Positions 10,684 to 20,095 of a DNA stretch of 64,000 nt are shown here, piece by piece; position 1 is the first letter of the stretch; each line of letters opens with the position of its first letter. The stretch is taken from the NCBI GenBank assembly GCA_963556695.1, contig CAUWAG010000006.1:4464001-4528000 (forward strand), written 5' to 3'. Position numbers and translations under genes: made by a program. Below the pieces are notes generated by a model that had not been told where the DNA came from, did not search any database, and saw only the letters and a list, made by a program, of their open reading frames with translations. Origin of the DNA: Anthostomella pinea (lineage: Eukaryota; Ascomycota; Sordariomycetes; Xylariales; Xylariaceae).

Positions 10684-11330
10684 ATGCCTCCTTCTCGCGC
10701 CCGCCAGGTCCAAGGTGACGATTTGAAAGAGGGCCTCATGTCCAGCATTGAGCGAAACCTCCACAATGCTCGCGTATAGCTGTTATGTATTGGCTTTGAC
10801 CATTTAACGTTACTCACTCTTTTCCCCAAAGAACCTCCCATGGTGAAGGATGATGGCCTCGGGAGCGGAAGCTCTGCGCGCAACCTATGTTTCCAGCTCT
10901 TTGTGACGAGCATCGACGGGTTTAAGGAAACTAATTATGGTTTCGTTTTGCCCCAGGTCGTCGACGGACATCGCTGTCAATAAACTCTGCAAGCACAAAC
11001 AACGAGCATCCCGAGCCGACGCTCGAAAAGCCCACCAAGACACCTATCTCACCAACTAGCAAGCTTGCCGCGGAACAGCCGATCACGCCGCAATCAGACC
11101 TCACCCAAGACCGTCGAATGCTGCACAGTGCAGGCGTGGCCTGGAAGGGCATCCGGTGACCAATCTGGTCGAAGCCTCTTGAGTGGGCTCGGACTCTCAT
11201 GTCGGAGCATAGAGTCGCAACCACTGGTCGCGAAGCTGTATGGAGACGATACCCCTGCATTCAGGAGCTCTGTGCTCAGCTCGGAGCAGCACTGGGTATG
11301 TCGAGTTCCGCAGAATGTGTCCATGAGTAG
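10684..11330 (+). pseudogene. Possible decayed gene, function unknown
   Basis: Three protein-like stretches follow one another on the plus strand but cannot be joined in frame. The first runs from the ATG at 10684 to 10773 (MPPSRARQVQGDDLKEG...) and ends at a GT donor. The second runs from about 10831 to 10956 (EPPMVKDDGLGSGSS..., then FQLFVTSIDGFKETNYGF). The third runs in another frame from 10953 to 11330, Ser/Thr/Pro-rich at first and ending LCAQLGAALGMSSSAECVHE, with one TGA at 11157. Splicing the apparent 58-nt intron (10774-10831) puts the second stretch out of frame. I do not recognise a family. It could be a frameshifted pseudogene or chance open frame in GC-rich DNA. Confidence 0.3.
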
Positions 11331-12111
11331 ACTGTCGCGAGACTTTACTACCTAGGGCTGCTAGGTACTTACATAGCTGCGACGACAACGCAGTGGCAAC
11401 TAGAGCGATGTCCGAATGCAAACATATTTATATTGTGTGTGTGTCCTATTGCACGTGGTTTTCAAAGATGTCTTCGTTAATTGGTCTCTAACCCTTGAAT
11501 TGAGAAGCGAGCATGGTTGGTGTATGATTTACTTCGATCCATGGTCTTCACATCACCCAATAATCACTGCCATACCTATATGACCATACCCAATGACATA
11601 CGCTGGGAAATCATTAGACATAGCTCGCCAGGTAAGAGCTCCCTGTTACTCACAAGCCTCCGAGACAGTGAGTGAATCGTAACCCTGAGAGATGTTGGTC
11701 CAGGATTATGCGACGGATAGCATCATTCACTGAATGGTTGGTTGGCACGAGGCTCTCTTCCAACTTCACCAAGCTCACATGGTCGCCCCTGAGAATGTTT
11801 GCTTCGGCACCCATCACCACCGGCAGATCCGAAGTCCTTGGAATGCCCGTCATGCACACCGCTGCGGCACGAAAGGGGCCAACAACGACCACGATGCTGT
11901 TGGTGAATGGTTCATTCCAGTTACTCGAACAAAGCAGGCAAAGTGGCAGCAGCAAACAATCCTGACAGGTCGTTTGTACCCTACATAGGTACGTACGTAC
12001 TCTGTACAAATAGGACTACCAACAAATGCCAAACCTCCTCAATCCGCCAAAACACCACGATATCCCACCGCAAGGTAAACCGCAATAAACCCACGGACAA
12101 GACAAGCAACC
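11331..12111. other. Intergenic region with a coding-like minus-strand stretch
   Basis: No intact gene. On the minus strand, about 11690-11930 reads smoothly (for example PRTSDLPVVMGAEANILRGD), which may be a relic of a larger protein. It has no convincing start or splice context. The last ~60 bases are the leader of the secreted-protein gene. Confidence 0.3.
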
Positions 12112-12999
12112 ATGAGATACCACACCACCATCCTCCTCGCCGCAGGTGCATTCGCTGTCCACGTCGCCGTAAGCTCACCACCCACCCCCAGACTCTGGCC
12201 ATGAAAGAAAAGTTTGCAGCTGACCAAGAGCCAGGCAATCCAAGTGCGCTCCGAAGTGCCCGAGGGCTACACCATCCAGCCGATGACCTGGCGGGGCGTG
12301 ATCGAGAAGGACGGCCCGGAGATGGCGTTCAACGGCACGATCCAGGTACGCAGAACAGACTGCCGACTTCCCACGATGCTGCCGGAAGCTTGGTCGGCGA
12401 TTGGCTGTCCCTGCTAATGCTGTAGTGTAGCAAGTGGAGGCCCAGATCCAGGCCATGAAGCCGGGCTTCACGTGGCAGGCACTCCGTCGTGATCTCGGGA
12501 TGCCGCAGACGTCTCTGCAGAAGCGAAGCAAGGTAGGCTACCTACTCCCCAAGCTCCTCCGCTACTATCTCAACCCAAACACCGCGTACCTCTTCTACCT
12601 GTTGTCTTCCCTACCTTCGAAGGACAGACCGCGCTAACAGATCCCGCGAACCAGGACAAGATCTACTGCGACATAGGCGGCGACCTCAGCGTCCCCAATG
12701 GGCCCCTCACAGTCCACGTCGAGTGGGCGCACGACGCCCTGCAAGCCAACACGGGCACATGCGCCGTAGACGGCGGGCCCAAGGTGTGCTCGCGCGTGGC
12801 GTGCTCCTCAAACGCCGGGGTGTGGTTGTGTAACGACAGCACGGACCGCATCGAGCCAAAGTGCCACGACTTGGCGTCGTACGTGCAGGATATCATCGGC
12901 CGGTGCAATAAGGATAGTCACGGCCATAAGACCACGAGGGGCCAGGAGTTCGATACGGGTAACTTCATTGTCAATACGGGATGGGCGTCGGACTGCTGA
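12112..12999 (+). CDS. Secreted cysteine-rich protein, effector-like
   Basis: Exons 12112-12168, 12220-12345, 12431-12532 and 12655-12999 give 209 residues. An alternative in-frame acceptor at 12235 would remove five residues (LTKSQ). Exon 1 encodes a signal peptide, MRYHTTILLAAGAFAVHVA. Exon 4 holds eight cysteines in the last 114 residues. Their pattern includes CAVDGGPKVCSRVACSS followed by WLCND, a layout I know from a broad family of uncharacterised small secreted fungal proteins. The C-terminus is GWASDC. Eight cysteines suggest four disulfides in the apoplast or cell wall. No catalytic motif is visible. Such proteins are effector candidates or secreted structural proteins; a role in host interaction is inference only. 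Three introns in a short gene are typical of this class. Confidence 0.82.
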
Positions 13000-14593
13000 T
13001 CATGCGTGTGTGGCTTCTGCGTCTGGTGCTGAGGGAGCTTGCTTGGTGCGAGGTCGATATACTCAGTCGATAGGAAGGAAAGAAAGAATGAAAGATTAAT
13101 ACCACTGCAAAGGATCAGGAGAGCTGCCTACACACAGAAGTGCAACGACTTCAAGGTGCATGCAGCCCAGACAGGCAGGGAAGGCAGAGAAGGCAATCAA
13201 GAATAATAAAATCCAAAAATAAAAAGATCAAAAAGCTCACACTTAGGAGGGGTCGAACCGATAGGCTCCTGAGTGTTACAAAACCCATCTTTAAGACCTT
13301 CGAGGGTGCTAGTTTATCTGGCCCGCAAGGAGTAGATCGATGCGGAGCGCGCTGGTTTTTATAGATATTTTACAATTGCGCCATTACTCCCGGGTTGAAA
13401 ATTTGGCCTTCGTTCACATGCTTATGGCCCTGCGCCCTTAGCTACCACTCGCCCCGTCAGCTGGCCGCCGCTGCTGGGCAACGTGTTTGCCTCTTCTTTG
13501 GGTGCGCCGCTCAACTGTGGTTGGAGAGCTGCAGGGCTACCAGCAATCCGCAAAGTTGGCTTGTTCTTCCACCTCGACCCATGCACGACCTTGAGAGAGC
13601 CTTGGAAGAACCCAGTTTCCATCTAGAAGGGTATTGCAGGTCGGTGTTCGCGGGAGTGCAGACTCAGATCACAACCAGGCTTTCCTGTGACATGACGAAG
13701 GTCGTTCGTCCCCAGCCTCCCCGGTCATCGTTTTGAGTCTGGGATTTCCGGTGAACCGTGACAAGTTCCAGAACCAGTACGTCCAGGATTCCCAACTTTC
13801 GTGCCCATTCTGCGAGCTGCCTTGATAACACCAATGCAGCCGTAAGGCAACCATTTGCGAAAAGAGTAACCCAACTCAGACATGCAGACCGGCTAGGCTT
13901 TGGCGCAGTACGCTCCGCCCTCAGGCTTGCATGTGCAGTGAGACCTGCAATGCTGCTTTCGTTTCCTGGTATTTGGACAATCCCCCAAATCGTCGTGACA
14001 GAAGGCCGGTTGTCCTACCAAGACTGTCCTCCCAAGACACGTAGCATCACGGTGTGATGGACGTTCCTAACCACAACGTCAATATCGATATCGAGCCAAA
14101 CTGCCGAGCCATGTCGTATCCAAGTTGAAGATCAGGGCAAGGCGCGGCGTCTAACAATACTCCTAATCGGAGGCTACGATAGGTCAATCACATCGCTGTG
14201 CGTGATGATGAATGAGGCCGGGTCCAATTGCGTCTGGGAATAAGGCCCCGCAGATTCTGTGGGTGTCTCGGGTTACGGTTCATGCGAAGTTGCTTTTTTC
14301 CGCGCATCCAATGTGCAAACTATCGAACCGGGACGCATGACAAGATCACGGCTACCGGCCGAAGGATTCTTGAAGAAACATGCAGCTGATAAGAATAGGG
14401 CGTGGTTCGTGTAGCTGTCCGGGTGGAGTGGGCGTGCGTCGGGTCTCTCCTGTTACGCAGAAGATCAAGTTTGTCTTGGTAGATGGCGTGGTTGGCTACA
14501 GGGGCTTCTGGTCATCCCCTCAACGGCGTGGAGCACCAAGCCCCCCTCGCCTTGGGGATTGTCTCATTAATGCGTGGAAATATAACCAAGCAT
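13000..14593. other. Gene-free stretch with one hairpin
   Basis: No gene supported. It contains the hairpin at 13239-13276 listed separately. Open frames on both strands from 13395 to 14057 look random. Confidence 0.45.
13239..13276 (-). repeat. 11-bp stem hairpin with B-box-like loop and T-runs
   Basis: ACACTTAGGAG pairs with CTCCTGAGTGT with one mismatch around a 16-base loop. On the minus strand the loop side reads GGTTCGACCCC, close to the RNA polymerase III B box, and is followed by TTTTT runs (13211-13236). I could not fold a cloverleaf around it, so it is at most a tRNA-derived relic. Confidence 0.35.
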
Positions 14594-15885
14594 TCATCTG
14601 CTTACACACAGGTCGGTCCTCAAAATCCACTTCTCTCCTGTCATGACCTCCCGACCCTCATGCTGAGAATCGCGGCTGTTAGCGTGGCCACAGGAAATAT
14701 TTGTCTCAGGCCGCGATGATCATTGCGGAGGATTCGGTAGTATACTCACCAACAAGCAGTTATCGCCGTGTTTATGGAGGAGAAGCATTCCTGTTTCAGG
14801 GGCTATGGCGATCTCATCCTTTGCTGACTTGCTGTCGTTAGGATAGAAGACAGTTTCACCGCCGGTGCATCCCTCGGTCGACGAGGTCAAGTAAAGGAGC
14901 ATTGTCCACGTCGTCCTGGCGTTGATAGAAGTGGAAGGCTCGGTACCGATTGGTAAAGTAACAAGATTTGAGTCGTCGTCTGCAGCTCGTCGAATTAGTA
15001 CCGTGCATAGTCACCACTGATAAATCCACCAGTACATGGACATCTGGTCTTTTGCATGAGGCATCAACCCTGGCGCCATGGTCGTTGAAGTACGGGAATG
15101 GCGATGAAGGCTGGAATCCCCGGTGCACCGTTACAAATTGCTAGCCACTTCGAGCAAGACAGGCTGGAATCCCTGGGGAGCCGTTACGAACTGCTAGTCA
15201 CTTCGGAGCAAGCCAGACCAGTGGTCGACAAGGACCGACGACGAATGAGCGGGGCTTGACAGGATGCCTCACTTGACGAATGCAACTGGGAAGATGAAGA
15301 GAACGACCGAGACTCCAAGGGACCTTTAGCACCTACAGTGGCAATCGAAAAACTGGTTCTTTGAATAACGATACACGCGAATGTTTGAGTTCAAGCCAAC
15401 TACAGTCCCTCCCCTATATACGATTAGGAAGTTGAATCCAGCTCACAGGCCATCGACAATCGTATGCAAAGAGGCAAGTAGTTGACAAGTAGTGGGTAAG
15501 CTCACCATAGATGCTTGACTGATTCTTCCAAGACGGCTTCCTTGAGCCCAGTCTGCAGCCAGAGCCTCTGTGAAAAGGCCGGATCATGGATCTGAAAGCG
15601 GTCATTCACTCTAGTGGCTTCTCCGCGCTTTGGACGCCCTGGTGTGGTCGTCAACGGCAGGTCCTTCAGAAAGGTGACATAATCCCGGCATAAGCTCTTT
15701 GGGAAGAAGTTATGCAGCAGAACGATCTGGTCCTGGAAACCTGGCACGGGCGCGTCGAACTCGAGCTGGGTGACTGGCAGGGCTGGCCTGAAAGGCGGCC
15801 AACTTGGCGGTTTCGCTGTAGCCGCTGGAGGTGTTGAGGCAGGCTGGCTCTTCTTAGCGGCTGCCTTCGACTTGTCCTTCCCCAT
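14594..15885 (-). CDS. 2-oxoglutarate/Fe(II) oxygenase, prolyl-4-hydroxylase-like fold
   Basis: Non-heme dioxygenase with a P4Hc-type domain; it would couple 2-oxoglutarate decarboxylation to hydroxylation of an unknown substrate. Exons on the minus strand are 15885-15506, 15413-15337, 14979-14750 and 14662-14594, giving 251 residues. The N-terminus is Lys/Ala/Pro-rich. The iron site is H152-Y-D154 (QFFDCHYDDSN) with distal H230 in HEGREVMTGEKW. K240 fits the 2-oxoglutarate-binding basic residue. LYLTSSTEGCTGGETVFYP is the usual core strand region. Every junction rejoins conserved sequence in frame. Intron 2 is 357 nt, far longer than its neighbours. It splits the Tyr codon inside the HxD motif and contains a tandem duplication. 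The enzyme looks intact; substrate unknown. Confidence 0.88.
15109..15214. repeat. Two 53-bp imperfect tandem copies inside an intron
   Basis: Both units begin ggctggaatccc (15109 and 15162) and run through a ccgtta...gctag...cacttcg...agcaag segment, with a few substitutions and small indels. They lie within intron 2 of the oxygenase gene and partly explain its unusual length. Confidence 0.8.
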
Positions 15886-16263
15886 GGTTTACGATATATG
15901 GGGAAGCTGGACCGGTGCAATGGTACCAGGTAGGAGGTAGGCTGCCCCGGAGTGAAGGCGGAGTGGCGGAAGGCAGCGGAAAAGCGACTTGACCTTGTAG
16001 AAGTGAAGTCGCAGGCGCGCAGGGTTGCTTGAAGTTGCAGCTGGAGCTTATTAGACGCCGGTATTTTATTAGTCTATGCGGGTGATAGATCTGCATCGAC
16101 TATCGAGATAGCTGTGGCTCCTCAACCCATTTTCCAGCCACAATGACGGATGGGTCACGGACCAGGGTACAAGGTACCTTGGAGCCCAACTGGTACCCGT
16201 TTGTACCAGATTCGTACCCAACTGAGATGATAGCTACTTCTAGGATAGGGACACCACCTATCC

Positions 16264-16276
16264 CTTCTTTTAATCA
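16264..16276. repeat. SINE target-site duplication, left copy
   Basis: cttcttttaatca, repeated exactly at 16837-16849 on the other side of the inserted element. Confidence 0.88.
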
Positions 16277-16283
16277 GGCCGTA

Positions 16284-16294
16284 TGGCGCAATGG
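16284..16294 (+). promoter_or_regulatory. RNA polymerase III A box of the SINE
   Basis: tggcgcaatgg fits the A-box consensus TRGYNNARNNG and lies at the expected place, eight bases into the tRNA-like head. Confidence 0.75.
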
Positions 16295-16347
16295 TCAAAT
16301 GCGCCTGGTTATGTTCTCGTTTGTGCGGTGGGCGACGAGAACAAGTG

Positions 16348-16358
16348 GGTTCGAATCC
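16348..16358 (+). promoter_or_regulatory. RNA polymerase III B box of the SINE
   Basis: ggttcgaatcc is a perfect match to GGTTCGANTCC, 53 bp downstream of the A box. Confidence 0.85.
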
Positions 16359-16836
16359 TGCTATGGCCCCCTTTCTGACCCGGCTTGTGCGAGTCAATAA
16401 CCAGCACACGACAGTGGAGAGGCCCCATTTTATCGCAGAGCCCGGTAGCCAAGCAGCTTGTCTCCACAATACCCACTCCTGCGAGGTTTTCCCCCTTGTG
16501 GTTTCCCTCGCCAGCAGATAACAAACACCTACTCCACCCACCAATGCGACATATATCGAACGGCTACTGGAACGATATGTACACCAGAGAACTGAGGTTC
16601 ACTGGGTCGCTTTGTCACTAGATAGGAGGTTTTTCTGACGGAATCGTGCTTGGGTATTGACTAAAACCATCTGAACACTCCAGATTGGTACCGCTACAGC
16701 GAGGATAGGCTCGTGCGCGGATCTGAATGTATCTAATTTGACACCTCTACAACCTTGCGATGCAATGGCTCTGGGAGGCGTGGTTTGCACTACTGAGGAG
16801 CTACCCCCCACGTTAAATACAAAACAAACAAACAAA

Positions 16837-16849
16837 CTTCTTTTAATCA
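16837..16849. repeat. SINE target-site duplication, right copy
   Basis: Second copy of cttcttttaatca, directly after the A/C-rich tail of the SINE. Confidence 0.88.
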
Positions 16850-17551
16850 AGCAACTACCAGAATACAGACCAATAGCCACTATTCGTGACTCTGGTCCTT
16901 ATTCTGGATACTGCTACCATAAGGCATATAACTCCTGTCTAGTGTCGTCTCAGTCTCTGAATAAGTACCTTCATTAGGTACTTATGTATATATTTGGGTG
17001 TTCTTTTGTTACCCATATGTCTCCTTCATGCTACTCTCTTTATGAGACATGACACAGATAAAATGGCGAAGACATATGCACGCGACGAATCGCCGGCAGA
17101 CGATGGCTTGCATACTATGCAGATGACAGCTGTGTAGGCAAGCAGCGGCAAAGAATCCCGCCACCACGATCCCTTGTCATGTCTCTTCCAAGGTCCCAGA
17201 CATCCATACGCAAGCGTCTACTTGCAACTTTGCTGAGCTGTGTGCTCAATGCAGTGCCCTACCCAGGCCATCGTGAGCAAGGTGCATCCATGTTGCCTAC
17301 CTATTTCATTTCTTTACGCCATGCAATGTTTTCTTCTCGGTCCGGGGGTTTCTTCAAGAGACGATATGTTTACCAATTCGAAGATGGTGTCAAGGGGCTG
17401 TTGCAGACCGTGGATGCCTAATGGGCCGTCAGATACAAAAGGACGTGGTTGACAGAATTCGCGAGGAGCTTTCGTCAGGCCCGTGGATTCGCAGTCTCAT
17501 ATTACTTCCATCATTTCATCGCAATCACTCCAATCTACAACTACCGCTAAC

Positions 17552-18223
17552 ATGAGCCACTTGACCGAATTTGGTCCCTTGCTCACCAGGGCCCGAGACG
17601 CCTTGAATGGGACGGGGATGGAACATATTCCGTTTCCACTGGCCGGCGTGTCGCCGTCAGACATGGTGCACCGATTCTACAATGCCCAATACCGCCAAGT
17701 CGAGAACTCTCATCTGGACGAGCAACGCAAAAAGATGTTCAAGCGCTTCTCACGACAGATATACTACGCCCACGACGCTGTCGCCTTGGATAAGCCACGA
17801 GCTGCTACGGTTTCGGATCTTCGAAGCCCCCTAGACCGCCTATCAGAGGCTCTAGACCATCTGTCCGAGGCTCTGAGCATCATGGAGAAGATGAAAGACT
17901 TCGACGATGCGAACCCTGTACAATGGTGGGAGCTCTCTCCAGTGCAGAGCCCGCAGGACTGCACATCGCCACAAAACCACTGGCTTCACTTCAAGCTTGG
18001 AAGCCTTCGACCAGGTCTGCTGCTTCTGGTGCAACTGTTGCGGTTGATTCTGCCCGACTTCCATGAGAGCTGGGACGAATGTGAGGAAAGTCTGCGGATG
18101 AAGGAGTGGCTTCTGAGTTTCGTCCTCGATTCTGCGGCGACCCAGAAGAAGAACATACCAAAACACGCTCCAAGGCGAAGCGAGGTCCTCGGTCTTCTCG
18201 AGCAGGCAAGGGCTCCTCTATAG
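17552..18223 (+). CDS. Unrecognised 223-aa protein between inverted repeats
   Basis: Single-exon frame from the ATG at 17552, context ctaacATGAG; the frame is open further upstream only to a GTG. I do not recognise a family. The product is mostly helical in appearance. It has a basic segment (DEQRKKMFKRFSRQIYYAHD), a heptad-like amphipathic stretch (LDRLSEALDHLSEALSIMEK), a Trp-rich patch (PVQWWELSP) and a hydrophobic run (LRPGLLLLVQLLRLILPDF) that may be a membrane or buried helix. There is no signal peptide. Codon use looks coding. It lies between the two inverted 480-bp repeats and is the only gene there, so it could be a lineage-specific gene or one captured with the repeats. No transposase motif is present. 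Confidence 0.65.
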   Translation: MSHLTEFGPLLTRARDALNGTGMEHIPFPLAGVSPSDMVHRFYNAQYRQVENSHLDEQRKKMFKRFSRQIYYAHDAVALDKPRAATVSDLRSPLDRLSEALDHLSEALSIMEKMKDFDDANPVQWWELSPVQSPQDCTSPQNHWLHFKLGSLRPGLLLLVQLLRLILPDFHESWDECEESLRMKEWLLSFVLDSAATQKKNIPKHAPRRSEVLGLLEQARAPL

Positions 18224-19407
18224 CTACTGGTGCCCAGGAGTAGGACTGTCGGCGGTGTGGTAGGTGGCAACATAGTTTTATATTCATGACGAATCCGCTG
18301 ACCATTGTAGGAGTGCATCATCCGCCGGCACTCGACATTGTCATTCCGCACTTGTCAGTTTCGGCAACGAAAGGTTAGAGGCAAAGAAAAAACGGAATGT
18401 CGCAGCGGTGGTGCAGCAACGGTAATGCAGCTATGACGGGACGCGGAAATTGGTTCATCGCTAGTTGTAATCGTATGGGTAAAATCCAAATAATACCTCC
18501 ACCGCTTCGGAGTCTTGTAGATACACTCAAAGGCCCCTTTCCTAGCCTAAACTCCAAACCATTGCTGTCAAACCGCCTCCGCGGAAGTCTTACGCGAGAT
18601 AGAAATGGTGCAGACAGCCTGGCCGTCAGTCGCCCAGAGGTAGCTACTCGAGAACCAGTTTTTGCCATATCCATGCGTCCACCCCTGTGTGTTTGACGAC
18701 GGCGCAACATATTTCCACAGTGCTAACTTACGCCTTGTTCGGGTCAGTATTGGACAGTATGGATGATTCCGCAGATCCAAGTCGATCTTGTCGGTCCGGA
18801 TTTCAGCCCAGTCAAGTTTCAACTACCTATGTAATCCAATAGCGGCGTGGCGAAGGGGATCTCCCCGTAAGCTGTAGCTCGGCAGCCTTGGCATCGACAA
18901 GGGACCGGATGACGCTGCATAACGGCAGCGAGTCACGACATCGAGGACTCGAGCGTGCCCTGGACCAACGAGTCTGCGAGTCTGGACCATGACAAGCATT
19001 GGGGCTGATCTGCAACATTATGAGTGGATAACCCGGGACAGAAAGACCCATACCGTTTGTATGTCTCGCATGAGCCCAATGGTCCCCGAAGATGCCCGGC
19101 AGCTTGAGCATGCTGTACACCGGGGGCGTATTCACACGTCACGGAGGATGGCAATGATTAGGTTCGGAGTCCAGGCGAGCCTCAAGGCCGAACCGCAGGA
19201 ATGCAGTACTAACTGAGGAAATTTCATGCAGCGGCTATGCTGTCATGGTCGTTAAGATACATGAGATCAGAAGCTCGAGATATCGACAGAGTGAGGCAAT
19301 GTTGGTGGGTGATGGATGGATTGACTGCTAAGCTACATGTACCTTACTGAAGCAATAAAGAGGATTGTGTTATTGCATAAACACCTAGACCAGTCGCATG
19401 GATAGGT
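18224..19407. other. Gene-free stretch between inverted repeats
   Basis: No supported gene or repeat between the 223-aa gene and the right LTR-like copy. It includes 19403-19407 (taggt), the inner half of the right copy's probable target duplication. Confidence 0.5.
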
Positions 19408-19887
19408 GTGTGGCGGGATTCTTCACCCTGCTTGCCTACTCAGCTGTCATCTGCATAGTATGCAAGCCATCGTCTGCCGGCGATTCGTCGCGTGCATATG
19501 TCTTCGCCATTTTATCTGTGTCATGTCTCATAAAAAGAGTAGCATGAAGGAGGCACATAGGTGACAAAAGAACACCCAAATATATACATAAATATCTAAT
19601 AAAGGTATTTATTTAGAGACTGAGACAACACTAGACAGGAGTTATGTGCCTTATGGTAGCAGTATCCAGAATAAGGACCAGAATCACGAATAGTGGCTAT
19701 TGGTCTATATTCTGGTAATTGCTTGATTAAAAGAAGGGATAGGTGGTGTCCCTATCCTAGAAGTAGCTATCATCCTAGTTGGGTACGAATCTGGTACAAA
19801 CGGGTACCAGTTGGGCTCCAAGGTACCTTGTACCCTGGTCCGTGACCCATCCGTCATTGTGGCTGGAAAATGGGTTGAGGAGCCACA
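19408..19887 (-). mobile_element. LTR-like repeat, right inverted copy with TAGGT target duplication
   Basis: Uninterrupted ~480-bp copy in the opposite orientation to 16113-17165. TAGGT lies on both sides (19403-19407 and 19888-19892), which fits a 5-bp target duplication as made by LTR retrotransposons. It keeps cccttcttttaatcaagcaa (reverse strand) as an unbroken site where the other copy carries the SINE. Nearly all differences from the other copy are transitions, several of them CA/TA or TG/TA pairs as expected of repeat-induced point mutation. The right end lies about 210 bp upstream of AIM11, so it may contribute to that promoter. Confidence 0.8.
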
Positions 19888-20095
19888 TAGGTACCTCATA
19901 AGGTATTCCAGGCGCAATCAGCTTGCATAACCACTGGGCCGCTAATTATTCCACTGTAAATAATTCAACCCGCATGCTCTCTCTCTGTCTACAGACGCAC
20001 CATCACCTCGCCGTCGGTTCCCCTGCGCTGTTCGAGCAGTTCCTTCGCGCCGCAACACTCTCTAGGCCGCCAGAAGAATACTCTCGGCACTCGCA

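Larger units (their letters stand above)
16277..16836 (+). mobile_element. tRNA-derived SINE inserted in the left LTR-like copy
   Basis: A 560-bp insertion flanked by an exact 13-bp duplication. It starts with a tRNA-like head (16277-16368): GGCCGTA pairs with TATGGCC as an acceptor stem, GCGC/GCGC forms a D stem, and the B box matches the consensus exactly. The anticodon arm is not tRNA-like: a 9-bp hairpin (tgttctcgt with acgagaaca) sits where anticodon and variable arm should be, so this is not a working tRNA. The body is unrelated to the tRNA and ends in an A/C-rich tail, ttaaatacaaaacaaacaaa. The paired copy at 19408-19887 keeps the uninterrupted site, so direction and boundaries of the insertion are certain. 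Movement would rely on reverse transcriptase supplied in trans, probably by a LINE (inference). Confidence 0.9.
16113..17165 (+). mobile_element. LTR-like repeat, left inverted copy (split by a SINE)
   Basis: Without the inserted 573 bp this copy is about 480 bp. It matches the copy at 19408-19887 in reverse orientation along its whole length, from TGTGGCTCCTCAACCCATTT to the inner end AGAATCCCGCCAC. The ends are short inverted repeats (TGTGGC at the start, GCCAC(A) at the other end), as in LTRs or MITEs. No protein is encoded. I see no target duplication on this copy, so its ends or flanks may have changed. Solo LTR is my preferred reading; MITE is the alternative. Confidence 0.75.

Noticed and set aside
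11650..12009. Intact gene on the minus strand opposite the secreted-protein leader
   Set aside because: Part of the frame reads smoothly but there is no start, no splice partner and no recognised motif; kept only as a possible relic.
16277..16368. Functional tRNA gene
   Set aside because: Acceptor, D and T arms can be drawn, but the anticodon stem has no partner and the middle is a separate 9-bp hairpin. The target duplication shows it is the head of a SINE.
16143..16400. 85-aa ORF sharing its first ~45 residues with an ORF at 19705-19917
   Set aside because: Both are translations of the non-coding LTR-like repeat; the shared protein text simply reflects shared DNA.
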